Assembly (NCBI GenBank): GCA_945876035.1
Contig: CAMCMU010000050.1
Coordinates: 1-34,000 of the forward strand
Source: Schlesneria paludicola DSM 18645
GTDB lineage: Bacteria; Planctomycetota; Planctomycetia; Planctomycetales; Planctomycetaceae
Direction of reading: 5' to 3'
Length of the DNA: 34,000 bases
The notes under the pieces were generated by a model. The model had not been told where the DNA came from. It did not search any database and worked only from the letters and a program-made list of their open reading frames with translations. A program made the position numbers and the translations under genes. Shown piece after piece: positions 16,955 to 25,624 of this stretch; the stretch's first letter is position 1; each line of letters opens with the position of its first letter.

Positions 16955-18376
16955 GTGAATTCACCGACTCCTCGTGAAGTGCTGGCCCTTTGTCGCGAGC
17001 GTGAAATCCGTGCAGTGGATTTGAGATTCATGGATTTTCCTGGCACACAGAAACACTTCACCATTCCGGTAACGGCATTGACTGAAAAAAGTTTTGAAGA
17101 TGGATTCGGGTTTGATGGGTCGTCCATTCGCGGTTGGCAAGCCATTAATGAAAGTGACATGCTGGTTGCTCCCGTATCGGGAACCGCTTTCGTCGATCCC
17201 TTCATGTCGCAAACCCTCGTTATGACCTGCAACATTCAAGACCCAATCACTCGCGAGGACTATGCCAAAGATCCGCGCAATGTTGCTCGAAAGGCAGAAA
17301 ACTACCTGAAATCGACCGGGCTTGCCGACACCGTACAATTCGGACCTGCGGTGGAATTTTTCGTCTTCGATGATGTCCGATTTGACCAGAACGAACGGGA
17401 AGCCTTCTACCATATCGATAGTATTGAAGCCCAATGGAACCGCGGGCGTTGTGAGCCCCATGGCAACAACGGACATAAGATTCGCTACAAGGAGGGCTAT
17501 TTCCCATTGCCACCGGTGGATACTTTGCAAGATCTGCGGACAGCGATCATGCTGTTGCTTCAAGACTGTGGCGTTGAGGTGGAGACGCAGCATCACGAGG
17601 TCGCCACGGCGGGGCAGTGTGAAATCGAACTACGCCATGCGTCGCTTGTCAAAACCGCAGACAATCTCCTGCTCTGCAAATACATCGTGAAAAATGTCGC
17701 GGCCAAACATGGTAAGTCGGCAACGTTCATGCCCAAGCCACTTTGGAATGACAATGGCTCGGGACTTCATCTTCAGCTGTCACTGTGGAAAAACTCAAAC
17801 AATCTGTTTGCGGGTTCCGGTTATGCCGGACTGTCCGAGATGGCTCTGTTTGCCATTGGGGGCATCCTGAGCCATGCCTCCGCACTGATGGCTTTTTGTT
17901 GTCCGACAACCAATAGCTACAAGCGACTGGTACCCGGCTATGAAGCGCCCGTCAATCTTTCGTACAGCAGTCGCAACCGATCAGCAGCGATTCGAATCCC
18001 GGTTCACACACCTCGACCGGAGAACAAGCGAATTGAGTTTCGCTGTCCAGATGCTTCATCCAACGGATACCTGACGATGTCAGCCGTCCTAATGGCTGCA
18101 ATCGATGGAATTCAGCGTCGCTTGGACCCGGGACGTCCACTCGATAAAGATCTCTATGACTTGGCGCCGGACGAGCTGAAGGATGTTCTCAAGACTCCCT
18201 CGTCATTGGAAGAGTCGCTTGCTGCATTACGCAAAGACCATCAGTTTCTGCTGCGTGGGGACGTCTTCACCGAGGACGTGATTGATACTTGGATCTGGTA
18301 CAAAACTGAAAAGGAAGTGGAGGCACTTCGGCAGCGGCCACATCCCTTCGAATTTGCGATGTACTACGATATTTGA
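16955..18376 (+). CDS. glnA: Glutamine synthetase, type I
   Basis: A protein of 473 residues, the usual length of dodecameric GSI. It makes glutamine from glutamate, ammonia and ATP in the cytoplasm. Visible blocks: 'FGFDGSSIRGW' (51-61), 'FGPAVEFFVFDD' (129-140) with the first metal-ligand Glu, 'GQCEIELRH' (220-228), 'FMPKPLWNDNGSGLHLQLSLWK' starting at 258, 'RLVPGYEAPVNLSYSSRNRSAAIRIP' (324-349) and 'KRIEFRCPDASSNGYL' (358-373). The adenylylation loop 'KDLYDLAP' places the modifiable Tyr at 401, so it is the beta subtype regulated by adenylylation. His272 keeps the metal-ligand position, but the second His of the usual H-x-H (ATP-contacting His271 in enteric enzymes) is Gln274. The start is GTG with GGAGG 7 bases upstream. 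A leader hairpin precedes it. No glnB or ntr genes are nearby. Confidence 0.95.
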   Translation: MNSPTPREVLALCREREIRAVDLRFMDFPGTQKHFTIPVTALTEKSFEDGFGFDGSSIRGWQAINESDMLVAPVSGTAFVDPFMSQTLVMTCNIQDPITREDYAKDPRNVARKAENYLKSTGLADTVQFGPAVEFFVFDDVRFDQNEREAFYHIDSIEAQWNRGRCEPHGNNGHKIRYKEGYFPLPPVDTLQDLRTAIMLLLQDCGVEVETQHHEVATAGQCEIELRHASLVKTADNLLLCKYIVKNVAAKHGKSATFMPKPLWNDNGSGLHLQLSLWKNSNNLFAGSGYAGLSEMALFAIGGILSHASALMAFCCPTTNSYKRLVPGYEAPVNLSYSSRNRSAAIRIPVHTPRPENKRIEFRCPDASSNGYLTMSAVLMAAIDGIQRRLDPGRPLDKDLYDLAPDELKDVLKTPSSLEESLAALRKDHQFLLRGDVFTEDVIDTWIWYKTEKEVEALRQRPHPFEFAMYYDI

Positions 18377-18693
18377 CTGCTCGCATCTGCGAAAAACAGC
18401 CGCAGCGGAAGTGAACGAAATGCCGTAGTCCCGTAGAAAAATTGGACGCGGTACTTCGTACGTCCTCCGTTTTGTAAATTCGCACTTGCAGATCTAGGTG
18501 CATCGACGTGGATGCGATTGGATCGCCGTCCGGTAGGCATGCGATGTCTCACAATCCGAAAACTTCACGACAACCCAATTGACTTTTCTCGGACCCTAGC
18601 CACTCGCATGAAACCAATGACGATCAAAAAAGACTGACCGTTCGGTTGTCGATAACAATCGCGTGGCCGTCTGACTCCAACACGGCTCTATTT
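18377..18693. other. Intergenic after glnA
   Basis: About 315 bases after the glnA stop. A small TCGC-ATCT-GCGA hairpin followed by AAAAA near 18382-18400 is too weak to call a terminator. No gene is seen. Confidence 0.4.
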
Positions 18694-19726
18694 TCAGCAT
18701 CCTCGATCCGAAGAAATGACTCGCTTCGGAACTTTCCTGCGGATAGCCGTCGAACAGTTCGCCGTACATCGAGTGGAGAGAAGCGATCCAGATCGAATCG
18801 CCCCTCCGATCATTGTGCGAATCGTTGCACCTGCCCTGGGGTCGAATACCAGACGTAAAGCCTCCTGATCGAACACAGGGATCAGAGTTCGCCCAGACAC
18901 GTTCTCTTGACGCTGTTCACAAAGGATGGTCTTGGTGTCTCCAGAGGTACAGCAGCTTGTGGCATCGGCCGCATCCCTCATCACCGCGGTTCCGTTGGTC
19001 ACTTCCGCCACCAGTCGGACTTGGCGGTTGAGGCTGATTCACGAAACCTGCTTTTTAATGATGCCTCCAAAAGCGACGGGTTTACGTGATCGCTGGGGAT
19101 CGTACGGAAGATTCGTTTCGTTCCATAACTAACGAGGGCGTTCATTTGAAGTTCGGCCACCTCCGTGAACGAATTTTTCCACAGGACTCCAGCGGAGAGT
19201 GCTTCGCTCGAGGCCTCAATCCGATAAGCCAACGTAATACATTCGCAAAGGGAAGGCGTGTCCATGATCAATTCGTCGGCACGGACAAGAGCAGGAATCG
19301 TGATACCGACCGTGACAGGGCGAGTTCCTTCGCTGATGATCGTCCTTAACGATCGCTCCGCTCGTACGCCCGTATCAAAGATGTCAACGGAAAGGATGAT
19401 GTGTGGCGGGCAACGATCGCATCGGATTGCTCCCCCATCGGAACCGTCAGACGTCCCTGTCAATCCAGTGAAACCACCAACGGAAGATCCTACCCGAGAA
19501 TGGGTCGCACCTCTTTAAGGGAAAAGCTCTCGAGATCGTCTTCGTTTGCGGCTCGGATTGCCCCGTGTCGCGAAACAAAACAGGGTCGACTTTCCCGGCT
19601 ACAGTCAGACTGCCCGGAAACTGATGGCCGAGATCAGCAAAAGATTTCCGCCGAAAGAACTCCTCCCGCGGTATTTGTATTCGCATAAAAATCGGGGGGG
19701 GCATCGTCGGAATCAAACAGGCTCAT
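18694..19726 (-). pseudogene. Probable decayed gene, several frames
   Basis: On the minus strand protein-like sequence switches frame at least twice. The frame from ATG 19726 reads 'MSLFDSDDAPPDFYANTNT' and then 'GGVLSAEIFC', meets TGA at 19634-19636, continues in the same frame with 'AIRAANEDDLESFSLKEVRPILG' and meets TAG at 19490-19492. A second frame takes over near 19490 ('AIRCDRCP', then over 110 residues to 18999). A third runs from about 19025 to 18694 and includes 'QVRLVAEVTNG' and 'CEQRQENVSGRTLIPVF'. The joins are adjacent and collinear, as expected for a gene of about 340 codons with one nonsense and two frameshift lesions. The N-terminal part with scattered Cys resembles planctomycete hypothetical proteins with zinc-ribbon starts, but I cannot name a family. 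Chance open frames remain possible. Confidence 0.35.
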
Positions 19727-19858
19727 GACGCCACCGGTTTTTTCAAGGGCTCTGCGGTGGCGCTCCATCATGCCGCCGCGTACAATTTAAAAACCTTCCT
19801 ACCGGCTTGACAGAAGAGACTTCCTGCTTGCACTCAGCAAGAATCGGTTGAATCCTTC

Positions 19859-21316
19859 TCAGGCCATTATCTCGTTGATAACTCGCGCCTCTCCAACCCC
19901 AGTGAGTCGCTCCTCGAGACCGTTTCGGGAATAGGACAACTGCTTATAGTCGTATCCCAGAAGGGCAAGAATCGTGGCATGCCAGTCGGTGACGCTGACT
20001 CTATTCTCCACGGCCGACATTCCGAGATCGTCCGTGGCACCGACAACCGTACCAGCTTTGATTCCCGCCCCGGCAAACCACTGAACCATGGCATTTTTGT
20101 TGTGATCACGTCCCGCGGTGCTTTCCTCACCACTGAGTTGAGCGATCGGCAGACGTCCCATTTCACCGCCCCAAAGCACAAGAACACTATCAAACAGTCC
20201 TCGTTGCTTGAGATCGTTCAACAGAGCCGCCACGGGTTTGTCTGTCCGTCCGCACACCTGTTTCATTCTGCGTGTGAGGTTGTCATGATGATCCCAGACT
20301 TGGCCGTTGATATAGAGTTGTACAAAACGAACACCACGCTCAATCAGACGTCTTGCGATGAGGCATCGCCTGCCATACGAATCCGTAATGGGATCATTCA
20401 CGCCATACATCTGCAACGTCGCCTCTGTTTCCTGATTGAGATCCAATGCGTCAACTGCAGCCAACTGCATCCGCGCCGCGAGTTCATAACTGGCGATTCT
20501 CGCATCGAGTTGCGGTTGATGAGGACGACCACCCAGATGCTCCCGATCGAGGACGCTTCTCAGAAGCCTTTCCCTCAAGGTGACCCGATCGGGTTCCTCG
20601 AATTCGCGTTTCAGATGCAAGAGCGGCTCGCCACTCGCTCGAAAACGCGTCCCTTGGTAAACCGGTGGAAGAAACCCCGACTGCCAGTTTTGACCGCGAT
20701 TCGTTGGAAGTCCTTGGGGATCGTCGAGGACGACATAGGCCGGAATATTTTGGTTTTCCGATCCCAACGCATAGGTGACCCACGCTCCGAGAGCGGGATA
20801 CCCAGAGAAAGCACGACCGCTGTGCAGTTGAAATAATGCAACCTCATGGGTCAGGTTGACCGTGTGAACCGAGCGGATCATGGCGATGTCGTCAACGCAT
20901 TGGGCGAGATAGGGCATCACATCCGAGACCCACATGCCACATTGGCCGTGTTGAGCAAACTTAAACGAACTGCGTAATAACTTCCCCGCCGATTCCGGTC
21001 GCTCCACCTCACCGGCGATCTTGCTGAAGTAGGATTCGCCATGATGACGATCCAACTCTGGCTTCGGATCGAACAAATCCATCTGACTGGGACCACCGTT
21101 CATGAAAAGGTGAATGACGCTATTCGCCTTGGGAACGGATGGAGAAGGCTTGGGGACAAGATCTGGCAGACGCATTGTTTCGTTCGCCGCGACAGAGCTC
21201 CCGTTGTTTTGCAGGAGACCGGTGAGTGCGGCACCGCACAACCCCGCTCCGAACCTGTCAAAAAGCCCCCTTCGGGTCAAATGCTCGATTGTTTCGCCAC
21301 ATTTGGAATCGGTCAT
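19859..21316 (-). CDS. DUF1501 family protein, Tat-exported
   Basis: A protein of 485 residues. The N-terminus 'HLTRRGLFDRFGAGLCGAALTGLL' is a twin-arginine-type signal (Arg15-Arg16). DUF1501 markers follow: 'SVIHLFMNGGPSQMDLFDPKPEL', 'DIAMIRSVHTVNLTHE', 'GYPALGAWVTYALGSENQNIPAYVVL', 'CLIARRLIERGVRFVQLYINGQVWDHHDN', 'LVLWGGEMGRLPI', 'GRDHNKNAMVQWFAGAGIKAG' and 'DWHATILALLG'. The fold is related to the alkaline phosphatase/sulfatase superfamily and the His/Asp residues could bind metal, but the function is unproven. Genes of this family in planctomycetes are typically paired with DUF1549/DUF1553 genes. Here the start lies 50 bp after the stop of such a gene on the same strand, so they form one operon. 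Confidence 0.93.
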   Translation of the reverse strand: MTDSKCGETIEHLTRRGLFDRFGAGLCGAALTGLLQNNGSSVAANETMRLPDLVPKPSPSVPKANSVIHLFMNGGPSQMDLFDPKPELDRHHGESYFSKIAGEVERPESAGKLLRSSFKFAQHGQCGMWVSDVMPYLAQCVDDIAMIRSVHTVNLTHEVALFQLHSGRAFSGYPALGAWVTYALGSENQNIPAYVVLDDPQGLPTNRGQNWQSGFLPPVYQGTRFRASGEPLLHLKREFEEPDRVTLRERLLRSVLDREHLGGRPHQPQLDARIASYELAARMQLAAVDALDLNQETEATLQMYGVNDPITDSYGRRCLIARRLIERGVRFVQLYINGQVWDHHDNLTRRMKQVCGRTDKPVAALLNDLKQRGLFDSVLVLWGGEMGRLPIAQLSGEESTAGRDHNKNAMVQWFAGAGIKAGTVVGATDDLGMSAVENRVSVTDWHATILALLGYDYKQLSYSRNGLEERLTGVGEARVINEIMA

Positions 21317-21366
21317 TGCCTAGTCCTCGCTCCAAAATCTTCCCTATTTGATGTACCGCAGCAGGA

Positions 21367-24327
21367 TCAATCGACCGTCAGAAATTCTGCCGAATTGAAG
21401 ATTGCATGACACAGGTTGACCAGTGCCTTATCGGCCGCCGTTGGCTGGGCATTGATCTCTCCGTCAATCTTCGGATCTTGTTCCGCCCATTCCTGAGTCA
21501 AATCGGACAAGGCGACGGCAGCCAATTGTCGCTCCTTTGGAGTCGGCTGGCGACACAGGGCCAGTCTCCAAACGCACTCGATTTGTTGTTGGGGATCGGA
21601 TTTTGCAATCTCGCGGACGCGCGTCGCGAACTGTTCAGCCATCTCATACACACTCCGATTGTTCATCAAATGCAAAGCCTGAGTCGCCACTGTGGAAATC
21701 GGACGGTCAATACAGTTCGGAGTCATCGGGGGCAGATCAAAATCCTCCAGTATCGTCAGCATTTGGGTTCTTCGTTGGAGAAGATAAATCGTCCGACGGA
21801 GACGCGTCGAGGAAACAGAAACAAGGCCTGTTTGAGCATTCATCGTCACACCGTCTGGGACCCCGTAAGCGGACCGATCCAATAAACCAGAAACGGCTAG
21901 CAGCGAATCTCGCAAAACCTCCGCTTCGATACGCCGCAGTGGCATGCGAGACAGAAACTTGTTGTCAGGGTCTTTCGTTTCTCGCTCAACCGTCGATTTT
22001 GAAGATTGCCGGTAAGTCGAAGACGTCATCATCAGCCGATGTAACTTTTTGACGCTCCAACTACCCGATGTGAATTCTTTCGCCAAAAAGTCCAGAAGTT
22101 CCGGGTGCGTGGGAGGATCACCAGTCCTTCCAAAATTATCCAAGGTTCGGACGATTCCCGCACCAAAGTGGTGCCTCCATAACCGATTGACCATCACCCG
22201 AGTAGTCAGCGGATGGTCGGGCTGTGTTAGCCAACGTGCGAACGCCAAGCGGCGTCCAGTCTGCGTGGCTCCTGATCGCGGTGGATTCACAACAAACGGG
22301 GTTCGTAAGTTAGTCAATACGGAGAGTACCCCCGGTCCGACTTCCCGACCCGGCTTGGTGTGGTCGCCGCGTCTCAAGATGTACGTTGGGGACGGTTGAC
22401 CACGATCCCACAAGGCATGGATCGCCGGTTTTGGTTGTGCACGTCCATTGAGGTCTTTGATTTGCTGAGTCATCTCATCAAAAAAACTTTTGAAATCCGG
22501 GTCCAAGTTTTTGAGTGCTTCCAGAGTCACAGACACTTCTGCCTCAAATTTGATCGCGAGAGTTTTTTGAATCTCGTCTCTCTTCTCAACTGGTGTGACT
22601 AGCATTTGACGAACATCCTCACGGATTGCTTCGGGCAGTTTTGCGATGCGTTCTTCGAGATGCACACGAGTCCGATCTTCGGTCCGCCTTGTCAGTCGCG
22701 TCTTCAGTTCGTCCGTCTTGTCCTTGATCTGCTGCTCCAATACCGACCACGCCTGCTCGTCTTCAGGCAAAGCACGGTCAATCAGTCGAGTTCCCCAAGG
22801 GCCTCTCTTATCTTCCTGAAGCGTGACTTTCAGCCAATCGTGCTCGTCATAAGCGCCCTTGAATACTGCGGCAAGACGGTAGTAATCGCGTTGGGGAATG
22901 GGGTCTGTTTTATGGGTGTGACAGCGTGCGCATCGTAATGTCAGACCGAGAACAGATGACGACAACACGTTGAGTTCATCGGCGATTACTTCGAGGCGGT
23001 CGGATACAAAATTCGTAATATTTGCCGAGGTGCCGTCCGGCGTCATTCGCAGAAATCCAGTGGCCACAAGGTTGTCATAAATTTCAGGCGTTAGGACAGA
23101 AGCCGCTTCGAAATCAGACAACTCGTCCCCGGCCAATTGCTCCTGTAGGAATTGGTCGTAAGGTTTATCCAAATTAAAGGCCCGAATAACGTAGTCCCGA
23201 TAACGCCAGATGTGATCTCGTATCGGATCCGAATTTTGGACACCGTTCGAGTCCGAATATCCGGCGAGATCAAGCCAATATCGCCCCCACCGTTCGCCGT
23301 AATGCGGCGATGCCAGCAACCGATCAACGAGATTTTCGTAAGCCATTGGATCAGTATCGCCAAGAAACAGATCCGCTTCTTCAGGAGTCGGAGGGAGGCC
23401 GATCAGATCAAAAAAGACCCGTCGCAGAAGGACTGGGCGTGACGCCTGCGGTGAAAATGTCATCTCCCATGGATCCGGTTTTGACAGGATGAAATTGTCA
23501 ATCGGATTTCGAACGCTGTCGGGATCGATGACGTTTGGAATGTTTGGCCGGCAGGGTGCTTGAAACGACCAGAACTGGCGGTCGGCCTCACTCACAAGCG
23601 GGTCAGGATATGAGCTGGCAACGTCTGCCCCCAATGGAGATTCCGGTGCACCTGCGGCAATCCAATTCCGAATGGTTTCAACCTCGGTGGGTTCAATCGG
23701 TTTGATACTGACTTCAACGACTCTGCGCAATGGTGGCATTTCTTCGGCCACAATTTTCTTCAGCAGCAGACTCTCTTCGGGCTTGCCTGGGACAATCGAC
23801 GGCCCTGATTTACCGCCGCGAAGTATCGATGCCCTGCTACGCAGATCCAGCCCCCCTTCTGTGACACGCAGACCATGGCAGACAACACACCGCAGCAACA
23901 GAATCGGCAAAACATCGTGATGCGAAACCTCCGCCAATTTGGAATCACCAACCACACCAAACAGAGCACCCGCTTCGATCCACTGATAAATTGCGTGGAG
24001 GTCTTCTTCCGAAAGAGGTGCCTGATTCGCCTCCTTGGGAGGCATCTCTTTCTCCAAAACTTGCATGTAAAGAGAACTCTCTCTCGGCTTTCCCGCAACG
24101 ATCACGGGACCAGATTCACTACCCGCAAGGATTCCTTCACGGCTGGATAGATTCAATTCGCCCTTGCGAATCTCGTCGGCGTGACATTGCGCACATCGCT
24201 GCTGAAGAATTGGACGAACCGTGGTTTCAAACACGGTCTCGAGCGGAGCCGCAGTCGGATCGGCAGCCTCACCCATCGAAGCAGTCGCGATCAAGGCAAC
24301 AATCGCGCAGCAGATTCGATCAAACAC
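21367..24327 (-). CDS. DUF1549/DUF1553 (PSCyt/PSD1) protein with two N-terminal cytochrome-like modules
   Basis: A protein of 986 residues, secreted (signal peptide about 1-22). Two planctomycete cytochrome-like modules (PSCyt1) follow in tandem. The first has CAQCH (45-49) and 'EMPPKE' with Met95; the second has CVVCH (147-151) and 'EMPPLR' with Met197. CxxCH binds haem c and the later Met is a candidate axial ligand. Next comes DUF1549 (PSCyt2, about 275-490), with '[10 protein letters not shown]', '[23 protein letters not shown]', '[13 protein letters not shown]' and a third CARCH (466-470). A charged linker and DUF1553 (PSD1) follow, with '[48 protein letters not shown]' and '[11 protein letters not shown]'. 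Many relatives have a single PSCyt1; the duplication is unusual but known. The start is GTG without a clear Shine-Dalgarno. It is followed by the DUF1501 gene. These systems are suspected, not proven, to act in polysaccharide breakdown or envelope redox chemistry. Confidence 0.93.
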   Translation of the reverse strand: MFDRICCAIVALIATASMGEAADPTAAPLETVFETTVRPILQQRCAQCHADEIRKGELNLSSREGILAGSESGPVIVAGKPRESSLYMQVLEKEMPPKEANQAPLSEEDLHAIYQWIEAGALFGVVGDSKLAEVSHHDVLPILLLRCVVCHGLRVTEGGLDLRSRASILRGGKSGPSIVPGKPEESLLLKKIVAEEMPPLRRVVEVSIKPIEPTEVETIRNWIAAGAPESPLGADVASSYPDPLVSEADRQFWSFQAPCRPNIPNVIDPDSVRNPIDNFILSKPDPWEMTFSPQASRPVLLRRVFFDLIGLPPTPEEADLFLGDTDPMAYENLVDRLLASPHYGERWGRYWLDLAGYSDSNGVQNSDPIRDHIWRYRDYVIRAFNLDKPYDQFLQEQLAGDELSDFEAASVLTPEIYDNLVATGFLRMTPDGTSANITNFVSDRLEVIADELNVLSSSVLGLTLRCARCHTHKTDPIPQRDYYRLAAVFKGAYDEHDWLKVTLQEDKRGPWGTRLIDRALPEDEQAWSVLEQQIKDKTDELKTRLTRRTEDRTRVHLEERIAKLPEAIREDVRQMLVTPVEKRDEIQKTLAIKFEAEVSVTLEALKNLDPDFKSFFDEMTQQIKDLNGRAQPKPAIHALWDRGQPSPTYILRRGDHTKPGREVGPGVLSVLTNLRTPFVVNPPRSGATQTGRRLAFARWLTQPDHPLTTRVMVNRLWRHHFGAGIVRTLDNFGRTGDPPTHPELLDFLAKEFTSGSWSVKKLHRLMMTSSTYRQSSKSTVERETKDPDNKFLSRMPLRRIEAEVLRDSLLAVSGLLDRSAYGVPDGVTMNAQTGLVSVSSTRLRRTIYLLQRRTQMLTILEDFDLPPMTPNCIDRPISTVATQALHLMNNRSVYEMAEQFATRVREIAKSDPQQQIECVWRLALCRQPTPKERQLAAVALSDLTQEWAEQDPKIDGEINAQPTAADKALVNLCHAIFNSAEFLTVD

Positions 24328-25624
24328 GAGAAGTTACTCAGGGAGGTGGGGCGAAAAAATGCCGGTCAACGGCGGGACGGAGGTGGGCATGAAGATAAAA
24401 TTTAACGCGGGATGCCGGACACAAACGCGGAGGCTGAACAGGCCTTGAGCAACCGTCAGGCTCAGTGAAACCTCCTCATGGGGAAAAGTAAAAAAACACA
24501 ACTCCCACGTCAAACATCGTCGCACGGTTCAAGACGGTTTGTCAATGTCGATCTTTCTGATAACCCGCCGATAAGATTCAAACATTTGTGCCAGACAAGG
24601 CCAATTTTACTCAATCCATTCGGCTTGTAAATTCGGGACTGAATCTTATGCCGTCATCGTCACCCAACCCGCCGCTCGGTCGTAGGCCCTGTCGAAGTCG
24701 GCGTGAACAAAGGTTCTCTGCCGGAAATTATTTTTAACGTCGCAATCATTGAAACCGAAGTTTTAACTCGTCGGCACATCGAATTGACCGTGATCTCGCC
24801 CAAAAACATCTTTCCGTAGGGTGATTCTCACGAACGAATGTTGCGTCAACAAATCAGCAAAACCGGATTGAAGTAAGTCGGATTCTTGGCCTTTGCGGAG
24901 TGTTCTTTCCAACGCACTCCACTCGATGCCGTCTACCGGTCTCGCAAATGTTCGAGCGACAAACGCGGGGTCTTTCAGTGCGCGTTCGGCAGACCCCTCA
25001 GATCGGCGAATCTCGCTCTTCGCCATCGGCTGGCCTGTACGAGACGCGAGGTGAACACCGTTGTTCCAAAGTTAGCTGTCTCACAAACCGCACGACGCAT
25101 CACAGGCTGACACATGGGGCACGGAACCGGATCGACTTACCACACCTGCCCCCCTTGTTTTCGACAGGCGGTGCGGTCAGCCGATCCCGCTTGCTTTCAC
25201 CGCGAACACCAAGTGATACCTGGCCTTTTTGAGGAACAGGCACACCGCGGTGAGAAGTCCTGCGGCGGCTGTCGAGAGGAAGGCCATCGTCATCCGGGGG
25301 GATGATTCGGTTCTGTCGATCGGAAGTGAAGGCAGGCAAATAAGAACGATGCCATCGAGCAGCGAGGAAACCCCAAAGCTGTCGTCTCCCCGCCGACTCA
25401 CATCTGATTTGCCTCTGATTTGATAACCGTCCGAGAACGAAACATTCCGTATCCGAGGCAAGGCCGTTCCTCGTGGAATGCTGATGAAACGCCGTTTTTT
25501 AAATATCCCTCTCGCGATGTTTGGCGATCGACGGCGAGTCCTGAAGCAAAGCCGCCGTCATCGGATGGCACTCGAGCGGCTCACCGAAATGGAGGCCGGA
25601 CGAACAACGAAATCGGTTGGATTG
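24328..25624. other. Large intergenic region, no supported gene
   Basis: About 1.3 kb between two minus-strand DUF1549/DUF1553 genes. Short frames exist, e.g. a hydrophobic stretch on the minus strand near 25180-25300 and a basic plus-strand frame from 25478 that runs into the neighbouring gene. None shows a recognisable domain. A nested repeat lies upstream of the first gene: GGAGG/CCTCC outside TGAGC/GCTCA, about 24430-24476. A DUF1501 partner for the upstream gene would be expected here and is absent. Confidence 0.4.

Noticed and set aside
16961-17596. A 211-codon minus-strand open frame opposite glnA
   Set aside because: It is antisense to unambiguous glutamine synthetase sequence, has no motif or ribosome binding site, and is explained by codon bias of the real gene.
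17980-18006. Sequence like a tRNA T-arm (GATTCGAATCCCGGTTC)
   Set aside because: These bases encode the conserved 'AAIRIPVHTP' stretch of glutamine synthetase, and no acceptor or anticodon stem can be built around them.
19979-20836. A 285-codon plus-strand open frame
   Set aside because: It lies wholly opposite the DUF1501 gene, whose conserved blocks cover the stretch; the plus-strand product has no recognisable features.
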